Assembly: GCF_007827815.1 (NCBI RefSeq)
Contig: NZ_VITH01000010.1
Location: 132,670-196,669 of the forward strand
Direction: 5' to 3'
Origin: Azospirillum brasilense
GTDB lineage: Bacteria > Pseudomonadota > Alphaproteobacteria > Azospirillales > Azospirillaceae
DNA: 64,000 nucleotides
The notes under the pieces are model-generated. The model ran no database searches. It had not been told where the DNA came from and saw nothing but the letters and a program-made list of their open reading frames with translations. A program made the translations under genes and the position numbers. Shown here piece after piece: positions 12,254 to 20,865 of this stretch (its first letter is position 1; every line of letters starts with the position of its first letter).

Positions 12254-13129
12254 ATGCCGGAGCACAGCATGAAGGACAGCAGGCCGAACCACGAATCCGC
12301 CGCCTACCGCATCGCCTTCGAGGACCGCGATTTCCTGTTGAGCGAGCCGATGCGCGGGGTGCGCTTCATGCTCGAATACGCCAAGCCGGAGTCGGAGCTG
12401 AAGGCCTGGGGCATCCGGTCCACCATCGTGGTCTACGGCAGCGCGCGGGTCCCCTCGCCGGAACGGGCAGAGCAGCTTCTCCGCGACGCCCGCACGCCCG
12501 AGGAACGGCAGCAGGCCGAGCGGCGGGCCAAGCAGGCGGCCTGGTACGAGGAGGCGCGAACCTTCGGCCGCATCGTGTCGGAACGCGGCGGCGCCCTGGC
12601 GCCGACCGAGGATGGGCAGCGCGACAACGTGATCGCCACCGGCGGCGGTCCTGGCCTGATGGAGGCCGCCAACCGCGGCGCGCAGGAGGCCGGGGCGCCG
12701 AGCATCGGCTTCAACATCAGCCTGCCGCAGGAACCGCACCCCAACCCCTACAGCACGCCGGAGCTGACCTTCCGCTTCCACTATTTCGCCATCCGGAAAA
12801 TGCATCTGGCGATGCGCGCCAACGGGCTGGCGATCTTCCCCGGCGGCTTCGGCACCTTCGACGAGGCGTTCGAGATCCTGAACCTGCGCAACACCAACAA
12901 GGCGTCGCGCCTGCCCATCGTCTTCGTCGGTCGCGACTACTGGAACGAGGTGGTGAATTTCCGCGCCCTGGCCGACCACGGCATGATCAGCGCCGGCGAC
13001 CTGGAGCTGTTCGACATCGCCGACACGGCGGAGGAGGCGTGGGACTGCATGACCCGGCTCGGCCTCAAGCGCGGCAACCCGCCGCTCGGCCCCGCCGGCA
13101 CAGGCATGTCGGCGTCCGAGGAGAACTGA
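12254..13129 (+). CDS. LOG family protein (TIGR00730, Rossmann fold)
   Basis: About 291 residues. It contains the signature PGGFGTFDE (consensus PGGxGTxxE) and GGGPGLMEAANRGA, which define LOG/'lysine decarboxylase-like' proteins. Characterised members are phosphoribohydrolases that release free cytokinin-type bases from nucleotide precursors. This longer bacterial form, with an N-terminal extension of about 45 residues and an insertion before the GGGPG loop, resembles type II LOGs. An internal ATG at 12269 is an alternative start. Cytokinin production would fit a plant-associated bacterium, but most bacterial LOGs are housekeeping nucleotide hydrolases. Confidence 0.9.
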   Translation: MPEHSMKDSRPNHESAAYRIAFEDRDFLLSEPMRGVRFMLEYAKPESELKAWGIRSTIVVYGSARVPSPERAEQLLRDARTPEERQQAERRAKQAAWYEEARTFGRIVSERGGALAPTEDGQRDNVIATGGGPGLMEAANRGAQEAGAPSIGFNISLPQEPHPNPYSTPELTFRFHYFAIRKMHLAMRANGLAIFPGGFGTFDEAFEILNLRNTNKASRLPIVFVGRDYWNEVVNFRALADHGMISAGDLELFDIADTAEEAWDCMTRLGLKRGNPPLGPAGTGMSASEEN

Positions 13130-13132
13130 GGC

Positions 13133-13933
13133 TCAACCGGGCGGAGGACTGTCGGCGGCCGGAGCCGTCGGCGCGGGAGCGCTCAGCGCCACCCGCCCGA
13201 CGCCCGGGATCTTGAACGCGAGATCGAAGGGATCGACCCCGAAGGTCATGCCCAGCAGGTTCACCTCGAACCCCTCCTCCCTGGCCAGGAGGAGGCCGGC
13301 AAGGCCGAACAGGCTGACCTGCCAGCCGGTGCCGCTGGGCGCCCGCGCGATCAGGCCGGTGCCCAGATAGTCCTTGCCCAGCGCCGTCGAGGGAAGGTCG
13401 AGCCGCAGCTCCGGCACCGCCCGCCCCACCCAGGCGGCGAAGGTGTTGCTGTTGGGGCCAGGCCAGATGCGGTATTCCCCGGCGTAGGGGTAGCTTTGAG
13501 CCGCTTCGGCGATCTTGGGGATGGCGGCCTCGGCGGCGGGACCGCGCAGTTCGGCCAGCACGGCGGGGGCGGAGCCGAACCAGCGCCCGTCCGGATCGCG
13601 GTTGCTGACCGCCACCGCCGGCAGGCCGCGGTAGACCCGCCAGCCGATCACCTCGTAGACGGTGTAGGCCGACGCCCCCGCCGGCTTCACCGCGAACCAC
13701 GGGTGCGTGCCGAAGGCGCCGCGCCAGGACAGGGCGCGGGCGGCGTAGACCTGCACCACCGCTTCCGGCGTCGTGGCCGCATCGGGGGCGAGGCCGACCG
13801 ACCTGCGGTCCGCCCGGCTCCAGTCCACGCCGAGCGTCGCCGTTCCCGACGCGATCACGAAGGCCGGACCGGCCAGCAGCAGGACCAGCGTCATCAAAAT
13901 CACCAGGATGGTGGCCGTCATTCTTTTCCGCAC
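13133..13933 (-). CDS. DUF3750 membrane-anchored protein
   Basis: 266 residues from GTG 13933 (MRKRMTATIL), which has an AGGGAG stretch just upstream; ATG 13921 is the alternative. An N-terminal hydrophobic helix (about 6-25) is followed by a periplasmic domain containing VQVYAARALSWRG, HPWFAVKPAGA and YTVYEVIGWR, which I recognise as DUF3750. The C-terminus is Pro/Ala-rich. Function unknown. Its stop lies three bases from that of the convergent LOG gene. Confidence 0.8.
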   Translation of the reverse strand: MRKRMTATILVILMTLVLLLAGPAFVIASGTATLGVDWSRADRRSVGLAPDAATTPEAVVQVYAARALSWRGAFGTHPWFAVKPAGASAYTVYEVIGWRVYRGLPAVAVSNRDPDGRWFGSAPAVLAELRGPAAEAAIPKIAEAAQSYPYAGEYRIWPGPNSNTFAAWVGRAVPELRLDLPSTALGKDYLGTGLIARAPSGTGWQVSLFGLAGLLLAREEGFEVNLLGMTFGVDPFDLAFKIPGVGRVALSAPAPTAPAADSPPPG

Positions 13934-14058
13934 CGCTCCCTCTCGCCTGATGGGCCGTTTCCCAGATAGGCTGTCATCGCCCGGCCCGCCACCGATGTTG
14001 TGCGTCGGGGACCATTCGGATGGTTCATCACCGGACGAATTGCAGAAGGAGCGCACCG

Positions 14059-14499
14059 ATGCCCGCCGCCGACCCGACCGACCTTGTGGACCGCATCACC
14101 CGGCAGGCGCCGACCCGCGCCGCGACAATGGAGGTCGCCCGCGCGCTCGGCTGGACCACCGGACCGAGCCGCAAGGGATGGAAGGTGGTGCAGCCCACCG
14201 GCTATGTCGGCGGCATGGTCGTCCCGCCCAGCGCCGACACCGCCGCCGCCGAGGCGTGGTTCGACCCCGAGGGGACGGAACGCGGCCTCGCCGGTCCCAA
14301 CGCGGAATTCCCACCCTACCTGACCAGCCTGGACACCGCCCTGGCCGCCATCCCTGCGGCGGAGCGGGCGACCACCCTGCGGGCCGCGCTCGACCGTCAC
14401 CGGGCGTGGCAGGAGGAGACCGGCCGGGACGACGCGGCGCTCAGCCGCTTGCCCGCCTTCGTCATCGCGGCATGGCTGTGGGTTAAGCCGGCGGCGTGA
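14059..14499 (+). CDS. Conserved hypothetical protein, small and soluble
   Basis: 146 residues from ATG 14059, which has AAGGAG eight bases upstream. No signal peptide, membrane segment or recognisable catalytic motif. Visible features are an N-terminal helical stretch (DLVDRITRQAP...), a Gly/Pro-rich centre (GWTTGPSRKGWKV, GYVGGMVVPPS) and a helical C-terminus. I cannot assign a family. It is divergent from the DUF3750 gene with 125 bp between starts and ends seven bases from the convergent MscS gene. Confidence 0.7.
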   Translation: MPAADPTDLVDRITRQAPTRAATMEVARALGWTTGPSRKGWKVVQPTGYVGGMVVPPSADTAAAEAWFDPEGTERGLAGPNAEFPPYLTSLDTALAAIPAAERATTLRAALDRHRAWQEETGRDDAALSRLPAFVIAAWLWVKPAA

Positions 14500-14505
14500 C
14501 GGGCG

Positions 14506-16554
14506 TCACTCCGCGGCTCCGCTCTCCTTGCCGGTGCCATTCATGGCCTGGGCGGCGGCGAAGCCGATGATCCGGTTTGCGGCGTCCGGATCGTCCACCC
14601 GCACCACCACGCCGCGCCCGACCAGATGGATGCCGTGGTCCTGGAAGGCGCGGATCAGGCGATGGTACGCCTCGCGCCGGATGACGAACTGCTCGTTGGG
14701 CTTGGTGATGAACTTGACGCCGATGATCGCCGCGTCGTCCTCCACCCGCCGCACGCCCTGGGACTTCAACGGTTCGATGAAGCTCGGCCCCATCTCCGGG
14801 TCGGCGGACAGCTCCTTGCCGACGTCCTTCACCAGCTTTTTGACCAGCCCCATGTCGGTCTCCGGCGGGACACGGAACTCCAGGCGCATCAGCGCCCAGT
14901 CGCGGCTGTAGTTGGTCAGCGCCTTGATCTGGCCGAAGGGCAGCGTGTGCACCGCACCGCGGTGGTGGCGCAGCTTCAGCGAGCGCAGGGAAATGCCTTC
15001 CACCGTGCCGCGCAGGTTGCCGACCTCCACATAGTCGCCCATGTGGAACGCGTCCTCCAGCAGGAAGAAGACGCCGGCCAGGATATCGGCAATGGTCGAT
15101 TGCGCGCCCAGTCCGATGGCGATGCCGACCACTCCCGCCCCGGCGAGCAGCGGCCCGATCTCGATGCCCAGCGAGGAGAGGACGATCATGACGACGATGG
15201 CGACCAGCACGACCTGAAGGAACTTGCGCAGCAGCGGCAGCAGCGTCGCCAGCCGCTGCCCGCGCGACGACACCCCGTCGTGCCGGGCCTCCTCCAGCGT
15301 CCGGTCGATCGCCCGCACCACCATCGTCCAGGCGACGTAGCCCAGCAGAAGCACGACCGTCACGTTGAACAGCAGCCGCAGGGCGATGCCGGTCGCTCCG
15401 GTCGCCTGCTCCACCCGGAATCCCCAGATGGCCGCGGTGGCGAAGACGCCGACGACGAACAGGGCCAACCACAGCGCCCGCATCACCCGCGCCACCGCGG
15501 CCTTCCCCGCCTCCGTCTCCTCCCCCCGGTAGAAGCGCGCGAGGGGGCGTTGGGCCATCAGCGCGATGGCCGGCACGGCCAACGCCACAAGCAGGCTGGC
15601 GAGCATCCGCGGCCCTGTCGCCGGCTCCAGCCGCACCGCCGCCGCCGCGACGACCAGCCACAAGGCGACGAGATAGACCGACGCCACAACTGCCCACAAT
15701 CCCAGCGTGGGGTGGTCCTTCACCTCGACGCCCAATGGGCGGGCGATGGCCCGCGCCACCGGAGCACGCCCGCGCCACACACGGTACAGCAGATACAGGA
15801 AGGGCACGGTGCTCAGCGGCAGGCCGATCGCGACGATGGCGTTGCCACCGACCCCCAACGCCAGCAGAAGATCGATCAGCCCGAGCACCGTCGCGGCCAA
15901 CGTCACGGTGACCACGCCCGTGCGGTGCAGGGAGCGCGCGTCGGCGTCCTCCAGCGGGATCAGGCGCAGCCTGGGGCGCCTCGGCGCGCAGAGGAAGCGG
16001 ATCAGCCGGTCGGTGAGCAGAACGGTCAGCGCCGCCTGGAGCACCGCCAGAAGGACGGCCGGGGCCGCGGGATGCGGCGGACGCACGATCGCGTAGACGA
16101 CCAGCACGCCGAGCGCGAAGGCGCCCACCGGCACCAGCCCGAGCACGAAGCGCAACGCGCCGGTCAGCAGCGGCGCCCCGCCGTCCGCCTCCAGCTTGCG
16201 GAGCGGCCCCGCCAGGACCCGGCTCGTCAGCAGCGCCGCCGCCGTCCCCGCCGCGAAGAGGATCAGCAAGCCGCGCAGCAGGCGCAGCGGGTTCACCGCC
16301 GCCTCCCGCCCGTTGGGGCGGGCGAAGGCGTCCGACAGGATCGTGGGAAGCTGTGGATAGGTGGCGGCGACCGCCTCCAGCCGCTCGGCATACACCTCCA
16401 GCGCCGTCGCCGGCCCGCCGGCCGCAGGCGCGTGGGCATCGGGCGTCTGCGCCGCGGCCCATCCGGACGGCGAGGCGGCAAACAGCAGGGCGGCAAGCAA
16501 GGCAAGGGCCGGCCACCGGGCCAACCTGCGGCGCGTCCCCGAATCTTCGTTCAT
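14506..16554 (-). CDS. Large MscS-family mechanosensitive channel
   Basis: 682 residues. A signal peptide (AAAQT, about 30) is followed by a periplasmic region, about ten hydrophobic segments, and the MscS core near residues 465-560. In the core, the pore helix GAGVVGIAIGLGAQS and the beta-domain stretch GDYVEVGNLRGTVEGISLRS are diagnostic. The length and extra membrane helices match the YbiO/YbdG-like long MscS class. These channels open under membrane tension and release solutes during hypo-osmotic shock. ATG 16554 has AGGA at a good distance; ATG 16563 is possible. A 345-bp gap separates it from the divergent 16900 gene. Confidence 0.9.
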   Translation of the reverse strand: MNEDSGTRRRLARWPALALLAALLFAASPSGWAAAQTPDAHAPAAGGPATALEVYAERLEAVAATYPQLPTILSDAFARPNGREAAVNPLRLLRGLLILFAAGTAAALLTSRVLAGPLRKLEADGGAPLLTGALRFVLGLVPVGAFALGVLVVYAIVRPPHPAAPAVLLAVLQAALTVLLTDRLIRFLCAPRRPRLRLIPLEDADARSLHRTGVVTVTLAATVLGLIDLLLALGVGGNAIVAIGLPLSTVPFLYLLYRVWRGRAPVARAIARPLGVEVKDHPTLGLWAVVASVYLVALWLVVAAAAVRLEPATGPRMLASLLVALAVPAIALMAQRPLARFYRGEETEAGKAAVARVMRALWLALFVVGVFATAAIWGFRVEQATGATGIALRLLFNVTVVLLLGYVAWTMVVRAIDRTLEEARHDGVSSRGQRLATLLPLLRKFLQVVLVAIVVMIVLSSLGIEIGPLLAGAGVVGIAIGLGAQSTIADILAGVFFLLEDAFHMGDYVEVGNLRGTVEGISLRSLKLRHHRGAVHTLPFGQIKALTNYSRDWALMRLEFRVPPETDMGLVKKLVKDVGKELSADPEMGPSFIEPLKSQGVRRVEDDAAIIGVKFITKPNEQFVIRREAYHRLIRAFQDHGIHLVGRGVVVRVDDPDAANRIIGFAAAQAMNGTGKESGAAE

Positions 16555-16799
16555 AGGGGCCATCCTGCCGGAGAGCGACGGAGCGGTGCCCATCGGGCGG
16601 AAAAGTCCGCGCCGATGACGTGGACCGACAATGGGAAACGCTCGTCTGTCCCTTGATGAGGAAGCCAGTACGTTACCGTTGCCTATCGGACGGTCCCGCG
16701 GCGGAACGCGCACCGTGACCCTGACTTTGGAAGATCGCGGAGCATGACCGGAGCATGAAAACGGCCGGAGGCCGCCGCCCGCCGATGGGTGGAGCGTAT

Positions 16800-16810
16800 G
16801 TTACCGTAAC
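16800..16810. promoter_or_regulatory. Inverted repeat GTTAC-C-GTAAC in divergent spacer
   Basis: A near-perfect palindrome 90 bp upstream of the small secreted protein gene. A related half (GTTACCGTT) lies at 16672-16680. It could be a regulator site in the 345-bp spacer between the MscS and 16900 genes. Apart from these I see nothing gene-like in 16555-16899. Confidence 0.35.
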
Positions 16811-16899
16811 AGCCCGGTTCGTGACCTGCCTTCACATGCGGTCGTCCTAAATCGTTCCTAGAATGCCCGGATTCGAAAACGGTCATAAGGAACCGCCGC

Positions 16900-17280
16900 A
16901 TGCGCCTTTTACCCATCCTTTCCTTTGCCTTCGGGCTTCCCGCCGTCGCTCTGGCGCTGACGCTGGCCGCAGCCGCCCCGGCGCAGGCGCAGTTCGGCCT
17001 GTTTCTCGGCGGGCGCGGCGGGGTGGATCTGACGGACGAGGATTGGGACCTGTTCCGCAAGGCGCTGGGCGATGCCCTGACCCCCATGGAGGCGGGACGG
17101 CGCACCGAGTGGAACAACCCGAAAACCGGGGTGCGCGGCGACGTCACCGTGCAGAGGGTCCACGAGCGCGACGGCGCACCCTGCGGGGACGTTCAGGCCA
17201 ACTTCATCCGGCGCACCGTCCAGCCCTACACGCTGACCTTCTGCAAGATGCCCAACGGGCGGTGGGCGATCGCGCCCTGA
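16900..17280 (+). CDS. Small secreted surface-antigen-like protein
   Basis: 126 residues with a clear signal peptide cleaved after AQAQ (about residue 30). The mature part has WNNPKTGVRGDVTVQR, two cysteines (about 93 and 115) and a terminal WAIAP. This pattern matches the C-terminal module of the glycine-zipper protein at 5779-6378 and RT0821/Lpp0805-type surface antigens. No glycine zipper is present here. AAGGA precedes the ATG. Probably periplasmic; function unknown. It is convergent with the M50/HlyD gene, 15 bp away. Confidence 0.78.
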   Translation: MRLLPILSFAFGLPAVALALTLAAAAPAQAQFGLFLGGRGGVDLTDEDWDLFRKALGDALTPMEAGRRTEWNNPKTGVRGDVTVQRVHERDGAPCGDVQANFIRRTVQPYTLTFCKMPNGRWAIAP

Positions 17281-17295
17281 CCGTCGCTCGGCCCT

Positions 17296-19497
17296 TCAGA
17301 ACCCGGTTTCGCGGATCAGCACGGCCAGCGCGGTGCGCCAGAAGCGGTCGGCCAGGCTGCGCGCCTCGCCGTCCACGCGGGCCACGCCGCGCATCTGGTG
17401 GGCGGGTGCCGCCTGCGTCCGGTCCAGCGGCGCCAGGGTCACCCGGTAGACCGCCTCCAGCGGCTTCAGGTTGGAGCGCGCGGCTTCGGTGTTCGTCCGC
17501 CCCATCGAGGGGCCGGTCTGGCTGTCCACGGCGATCGGACCGCCGTGGAGCGAGGCCAGGGCGGGAACGTCCAGCCCCTTCACGCTCACCCGGTCCACCG
17601 CCGTCACCCGCGCCGCCATGCGGGGGCGCAGCGGATCGTCGGCATGGAAGACCGCCTCCGCCCCGACCGCGACGCGGGTGAGGTCGTTCTCGGCGACATA
17701 GCCGACCAGCTCGCCGCCGCCGTCGGCGACGATCTGGCCAAGCGCCAGCGACGGCCCCACCCAGCGCCCGGGGCGCAGCGCGTCGGCGACGTCCACCACC
17801 TTCCCGGCGATGGGCGCGCGGATCTCCAGCCGGGCGAGACCGTCCAGCAGTCCCTGCCGGTCGGCCAGCCCGGCGGCCAGATCCTCCTCCATCACGCGCA
17901 CACGGTCCAGCCCGTCGCGGGCGGCCAGCATGCGGTCGATGCGGTCCTGGGCCAGCGCGATGCGCAGTTCCGACTGCTGCAGCTTGCTGGTCAGCTCCGG
18001 GGCTTCCAGACGGAAGAGCAGATCGCCCGCGGCCACGCGCTGGCCGGGCTGGACCAGCACTTCGGCAACGCGGGACGGCACCGGGGCGAACAGGGTCGAG
18101 AACCCCTCGGCCCGCCACACCGACGGCACGGCGATGGTTCCGGTGACCGGCATGAAGGCCAGCCAGAGCAGTGCGGTCAGGCCGCCCAGGGTCATCAGGA
18201 GGTTGCGGTTGAGCCTGAAGCTGCCCCGCCGCTCCCACCAGGCCGCCGCCTCGTTGAAGAACGGGCGCAGGATGAACCAGCCGACTTCCACCGCGAACAG
18301 CACGATGCCCAACACCTTGATGAAGACGTGATAGACCAGCACCGCGATGCCGATGAACAGCACCAGCCGGTAGACCCAGGTGGCGAAGGCGTAGACCAGC
18401 ATCACCCGGTGCATCCACGGATCGAACCGCTCCGGCACCTCGTCGCCCAGGCCGAACAGCCATTCCCGCAGCCGCCAGCGGGCCAGCGCGAAGGCGCGGT
18501 CCTGCAGGTTCGGAACGTCCAGCGCATCGGCCAGCAGATAATAGCCGTCGAACCGCATGAAGGGGCTGAGGTTGATGGTCAGGGTCGTCACCCAGCTCAC
18601 CGTCGCCACGAAGAAGGCGGCGCTGCGCAGCGGCCCGTCGGGCAGGAAGCTCCAGGCCAGCGTGGCGAAGGCGGCCAGCGCCAGTTCGGTCAGCATCCCG
18701 GCCGCCGCGATGTGCAGCCGGGCGCGGCGGGAGACAAGCCGCCACGCATCGTTGGTGTCGGTGTAGAGCACCGGCCACAACACCAGGAAGGCCGCCCCCA
18801 TGGTCGGCACCCGGCAGCCGAACCGCTTCGCGGTGTAGGCGTGCCCCAGCTCGTGCAGTGTCTTGGTCACCAGCAGGGTCAGGCCGTAGAAGGCCATGCC
18901 CTCCGGCGTGAAGAAATGCAGGAAGGTGTGGGCGAAGCTGTCCCACTGGCGCATTGCCAGGATGATGCCGAGAATTCCCGCGCCGATCACCGTCCACAGC
19001 CAGCCGCGGCTGTAGAAGGGCGCCACGTAGCGCACCGTCGCGTTGAGGAAGGCGTCGGGACGGACCAGCGGGATGCGGAAGAACAGGTAATTGTGCAGCA
19101 GCCACATCCACCAGGACGTGCGCCGCGCCGCCGTCTGCTTCGCCAGGAAATCGACGTCGGCGCCCTGGGTCAGGTTGCTGGAGACCAGGAACTTGTAGAG
19201 GCCGACGACATCCTCCGCCTCCGGCTCCAGGACCGTTTCGGCGGCCACCGCGGCGGCGATGGCGCGAGGCGATCCGTGATGCCAGCGGGCGATGACCTCG
19301 AAGGCGCCGTGGCCGATGCGGAAGTAGCGGTTGCGCACCGGATCGTGGATCGTCCAGCAGGGCGACCCGTCCGCCGCCGGCGGCGCCGGCAACAGTTGCA
19401 GGTCCTCGCGCAGTGGCGCCAGCCGCACGCTGTCCAGCGGGTCCGCCGGCGTGACCACCGCCGGCCCCGTCGTCATGCCGATGGCGGCGGCGCCCAT
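17296..19497 (-). CDS. PqqD-like / M50 site-2 protease / HlyD fusion protein
   Basis: 733 residues. Residues about 45-110 form a PqqD-like winged-helix region (RYFRIGHGAFEVIARW...). Next come about eight to ten membrane segments containing the zinc-protease motif HELGH at 215-219 and a candidate third ligand in FDGYY (Asp317), as in M50 site-2 proteases. After a last membrane helix (about 445-465), residues 480-720 are a HlyD-type adaptor with split lipoyl/coiled-coil halves (VLVQPGQRVAAGDLL; IRAPIAGKVV). It is the last gene of a leftward unit, three bases after the GAF-HlyD gene. The linkage suggests processing or recognition of the giant DUF4347 protein during export; that is inference. It is similar in build to M50 proteins found next to other large repeat proteins. 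Confidence 0.85.
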   Translation of the reverse strand: MGAAAIGMTTGPAVVTPADPLDSVRLAPLREDLQLLPAPPAADGSPCWTIHDPVRNRYFRIGHGAFEVIARWHHGSPRAIAAAVAAETVLEPEAEDVVGLYKFLVSSNLTQGADVDFLAKQTAARRTSWWMWLLHNYLFFRIPLVRPDAFLNATVRYVAPFYSRGWLWTVIGAGILGIILAMRQWDSFAHTFLHFFTPEGMAFYGLTLLVTKTLHELGHAYTAKRFGCRVPTMGAAFLVLWPVLYTDTNDAWRLVSRRARLHIAAAGMLTELALAAFATLAWSFLPDGPLRSAAFFVATVSWVTTLTINLSPFMRFDGYYLLADALDVPNLQDRAFALARWRLREWLFGLGDEVPERFDPWMHRVMLVYAFATWVYRLVLFIGIAVLVYHVFIKVLGIVLFAVEVGWFILRPFFNEAAAWWERRGSFRLNRNLLMTLGGLTALLWLAFMPVTGTIAVPSVWRAEGFSTLFAPVPSRVAEVLVQPGQRVAAGDLLFRLEAPELTSKLQQSELRIALAQDRIDRMLAARDGLDRVRVMEEDLAAGLADRQGLLDGLARLEIRAPIAGKVVDVADALRPGRWVGPSLALGQIVADGGGELVGYVAENDLTRVAVGAEAVFHADDPLRPRMAARVTAVDRVSVKGLDVPALASLHGGPIAVDSQTGPSMGRTNTEAARSNLKPLEAVYRVTLAPLDRTQAAPAHQMRGVARVDGEARSLADRFWRTALAVLIRETGF

Positions 19498-19500
19498 GGC

Positions 19501-20865
19501 TCAGAGCCCCACGGTCTGGCGCAACGCCGCCAGCGGGCGGCGGAACAGGTAGAAGGCCAGCGGCACCCGCTCGCCCTGGATCTTGGCGGTGCCGCGCAAC
19601 CCGATGCGCGGGGTCGGCTGGTCCGGCGCCAGATCGGCACGGACGCGGTAGGCCAGGACACCGCCCTGGGTCAGCCCCGGTTCGTAGCTGGCGTGCGAGA
19701 CGGTTGCGCGGAGCGGGCGCAGGGGATCGACGTTCAGATAGAGGCTGACCACCGCCCCCTCCTGGAGCACGATCGCGTCGTTCACCGGGACATGCACATC
19801 CACCTCCGCGGCCTGCGGATCGGCAAGGGTCAGGATGCGCTCGCCAACCGCCACCGGCTTGCCCAGCCAGTCGTTGGCGTCGGTGAAGACGGCGATGCCC
19901 GTGCGCTCGGCCTTCACGGTGACGCGGTCCATCAGATCGCGGGCGAAGTCCATCTCCGCCCGCCGCAGCTCCACCTGGGTCTTCAACTGGGCGATGCGCG
20001 CCTTGCTCAGCGGATCGGTGAAGGCCCCCTGCGAAGCCGTCAGCAATTCCGCCTCCGCCGAGGCCAGCGCCTTGCGCGCCACCTCCAGGCGGCTCTTCAG
20101 TACCGTCGCTTCGAAGGTGAACAGCGGCTGGCCGGTGGTCACCGGTTCGTTCGGCTGGACGTGGAAGCGCTCGATCACGCCCTCCAGCGGCGCGCTGACG
20201 ATCAGCGGATCGCGCGGCGCCACCTCCGCCGGGGCCAAGGTCGATTGCGGCACCGGGATGGCCAGGACCGCCGCCAGGACCGCCACCACCGCCAGCGCCC
20301 ACACCCCCTTGCGCGCCCGCATGGTGGAGCGGCGCCCGGCCCGGGTCAACGCCCACCAGGCGTGCCCATAGCCACCGGAAAGCTGCGCGAGCAGCACCTT
20401 CTCCCCGTCCGTCCACGCGTCGTCACGCGCCAGCCACAAAACCGCCGCGACCGTGCCGTCCGGCGCCGGCAGCGGCACCCACAACGCCTGCGCCGGCCCC
20501 CACTGCCCCCACTCGCGGGCCAGTGCGGGGGGCACCTCCGTGGGCGCGATGCCGTGCAGGCTGTGCGCCTCCGCTCCGGCGGCGATGGCCGTCGCGGCCG
20601 CCTCCAGCCAGCGGGTGAAGGGAGCGTCGCGTTCCGGAACCGCGATGTTGGACACCGCCTCCAGCCGCGCCTTGCCGGACGGCGCGAGGGTCAGGAAGAC
20701 CGCCTGCTGGTAGGCGATCATCCGCCGCGTCTGGTTCACCAGCAGGAAGCGCAGCGCTTCCGGGTTCTGGGCCTGCCGGGCCTCCTGCTGCAGGTTCAGG
20801 AGGAGCAGGAGGCTGTTCAGCGGGTTGGCCGCTTCCATCCGGACGGATGTGACGTCATCGGGCAC
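19501..20865 (-). CDS. HlyD-family adaptor with N-terminal GAF-like domain
   Basis: 454 residues from GTG 20865, chosen for the strong GGAGGAGG six bases ahead; it overlaps the upstream stop by 11 bases. Residues about 15-170 resemble a cytoplasmic GAF domain. A single membrane helix (about 187-205) follows, then a HlyD periplasmic part: first lipoyl half (APLEGVIERFHVQPNEPV), coiled-coil hairpin (about 265-315), second half with TGIAVF and beta-barrel. Membrane-fusion proteins normally have only a short cytoplasmic tail, so the GAF-like domain is unusual and suggests that export is gated by a cytoplasmic signal. Confidence 0.87.
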   Translation of the reverse strand: MPDDVTSVRMEAANPLNSLLLLLNLQQEARQAQNPEALRFLLVNQTRRMIAYQQAVFLTLAPSGKARLEAVSNIAVPERDAPFTRWLEAAATAIAAGAEAHSLHGIAPTEVPPALAREWGQWGPAQALWVPLPAPDGTVAAVLWLARDDAWTDGEKVLLAQLSGGYGHAWWALTRAGRRSTMRARKGVWALAVVAVLAAVLAIPVPQSTLAPAEVAPRDPLIVSAPLEGVIERFHVQPNEPVTTGQPLFTFEATVLKSRLEVARKALASAEAELLTASQGAFTDPLSKARIAQLKTQVELRRAEMDFARDLMDRVTVKAERTGIAVFTDANDWLGKPVAVGERILTLADPQAAEVDVHVPVNDAIVLQEGAVVSLYLNVDPLRPLRATVSHASYEPGLTQGGVLAYRVRADLAPDQPTPRIGLRGTAKIQGERVPLAFYLFRRPLAALRQTVGL

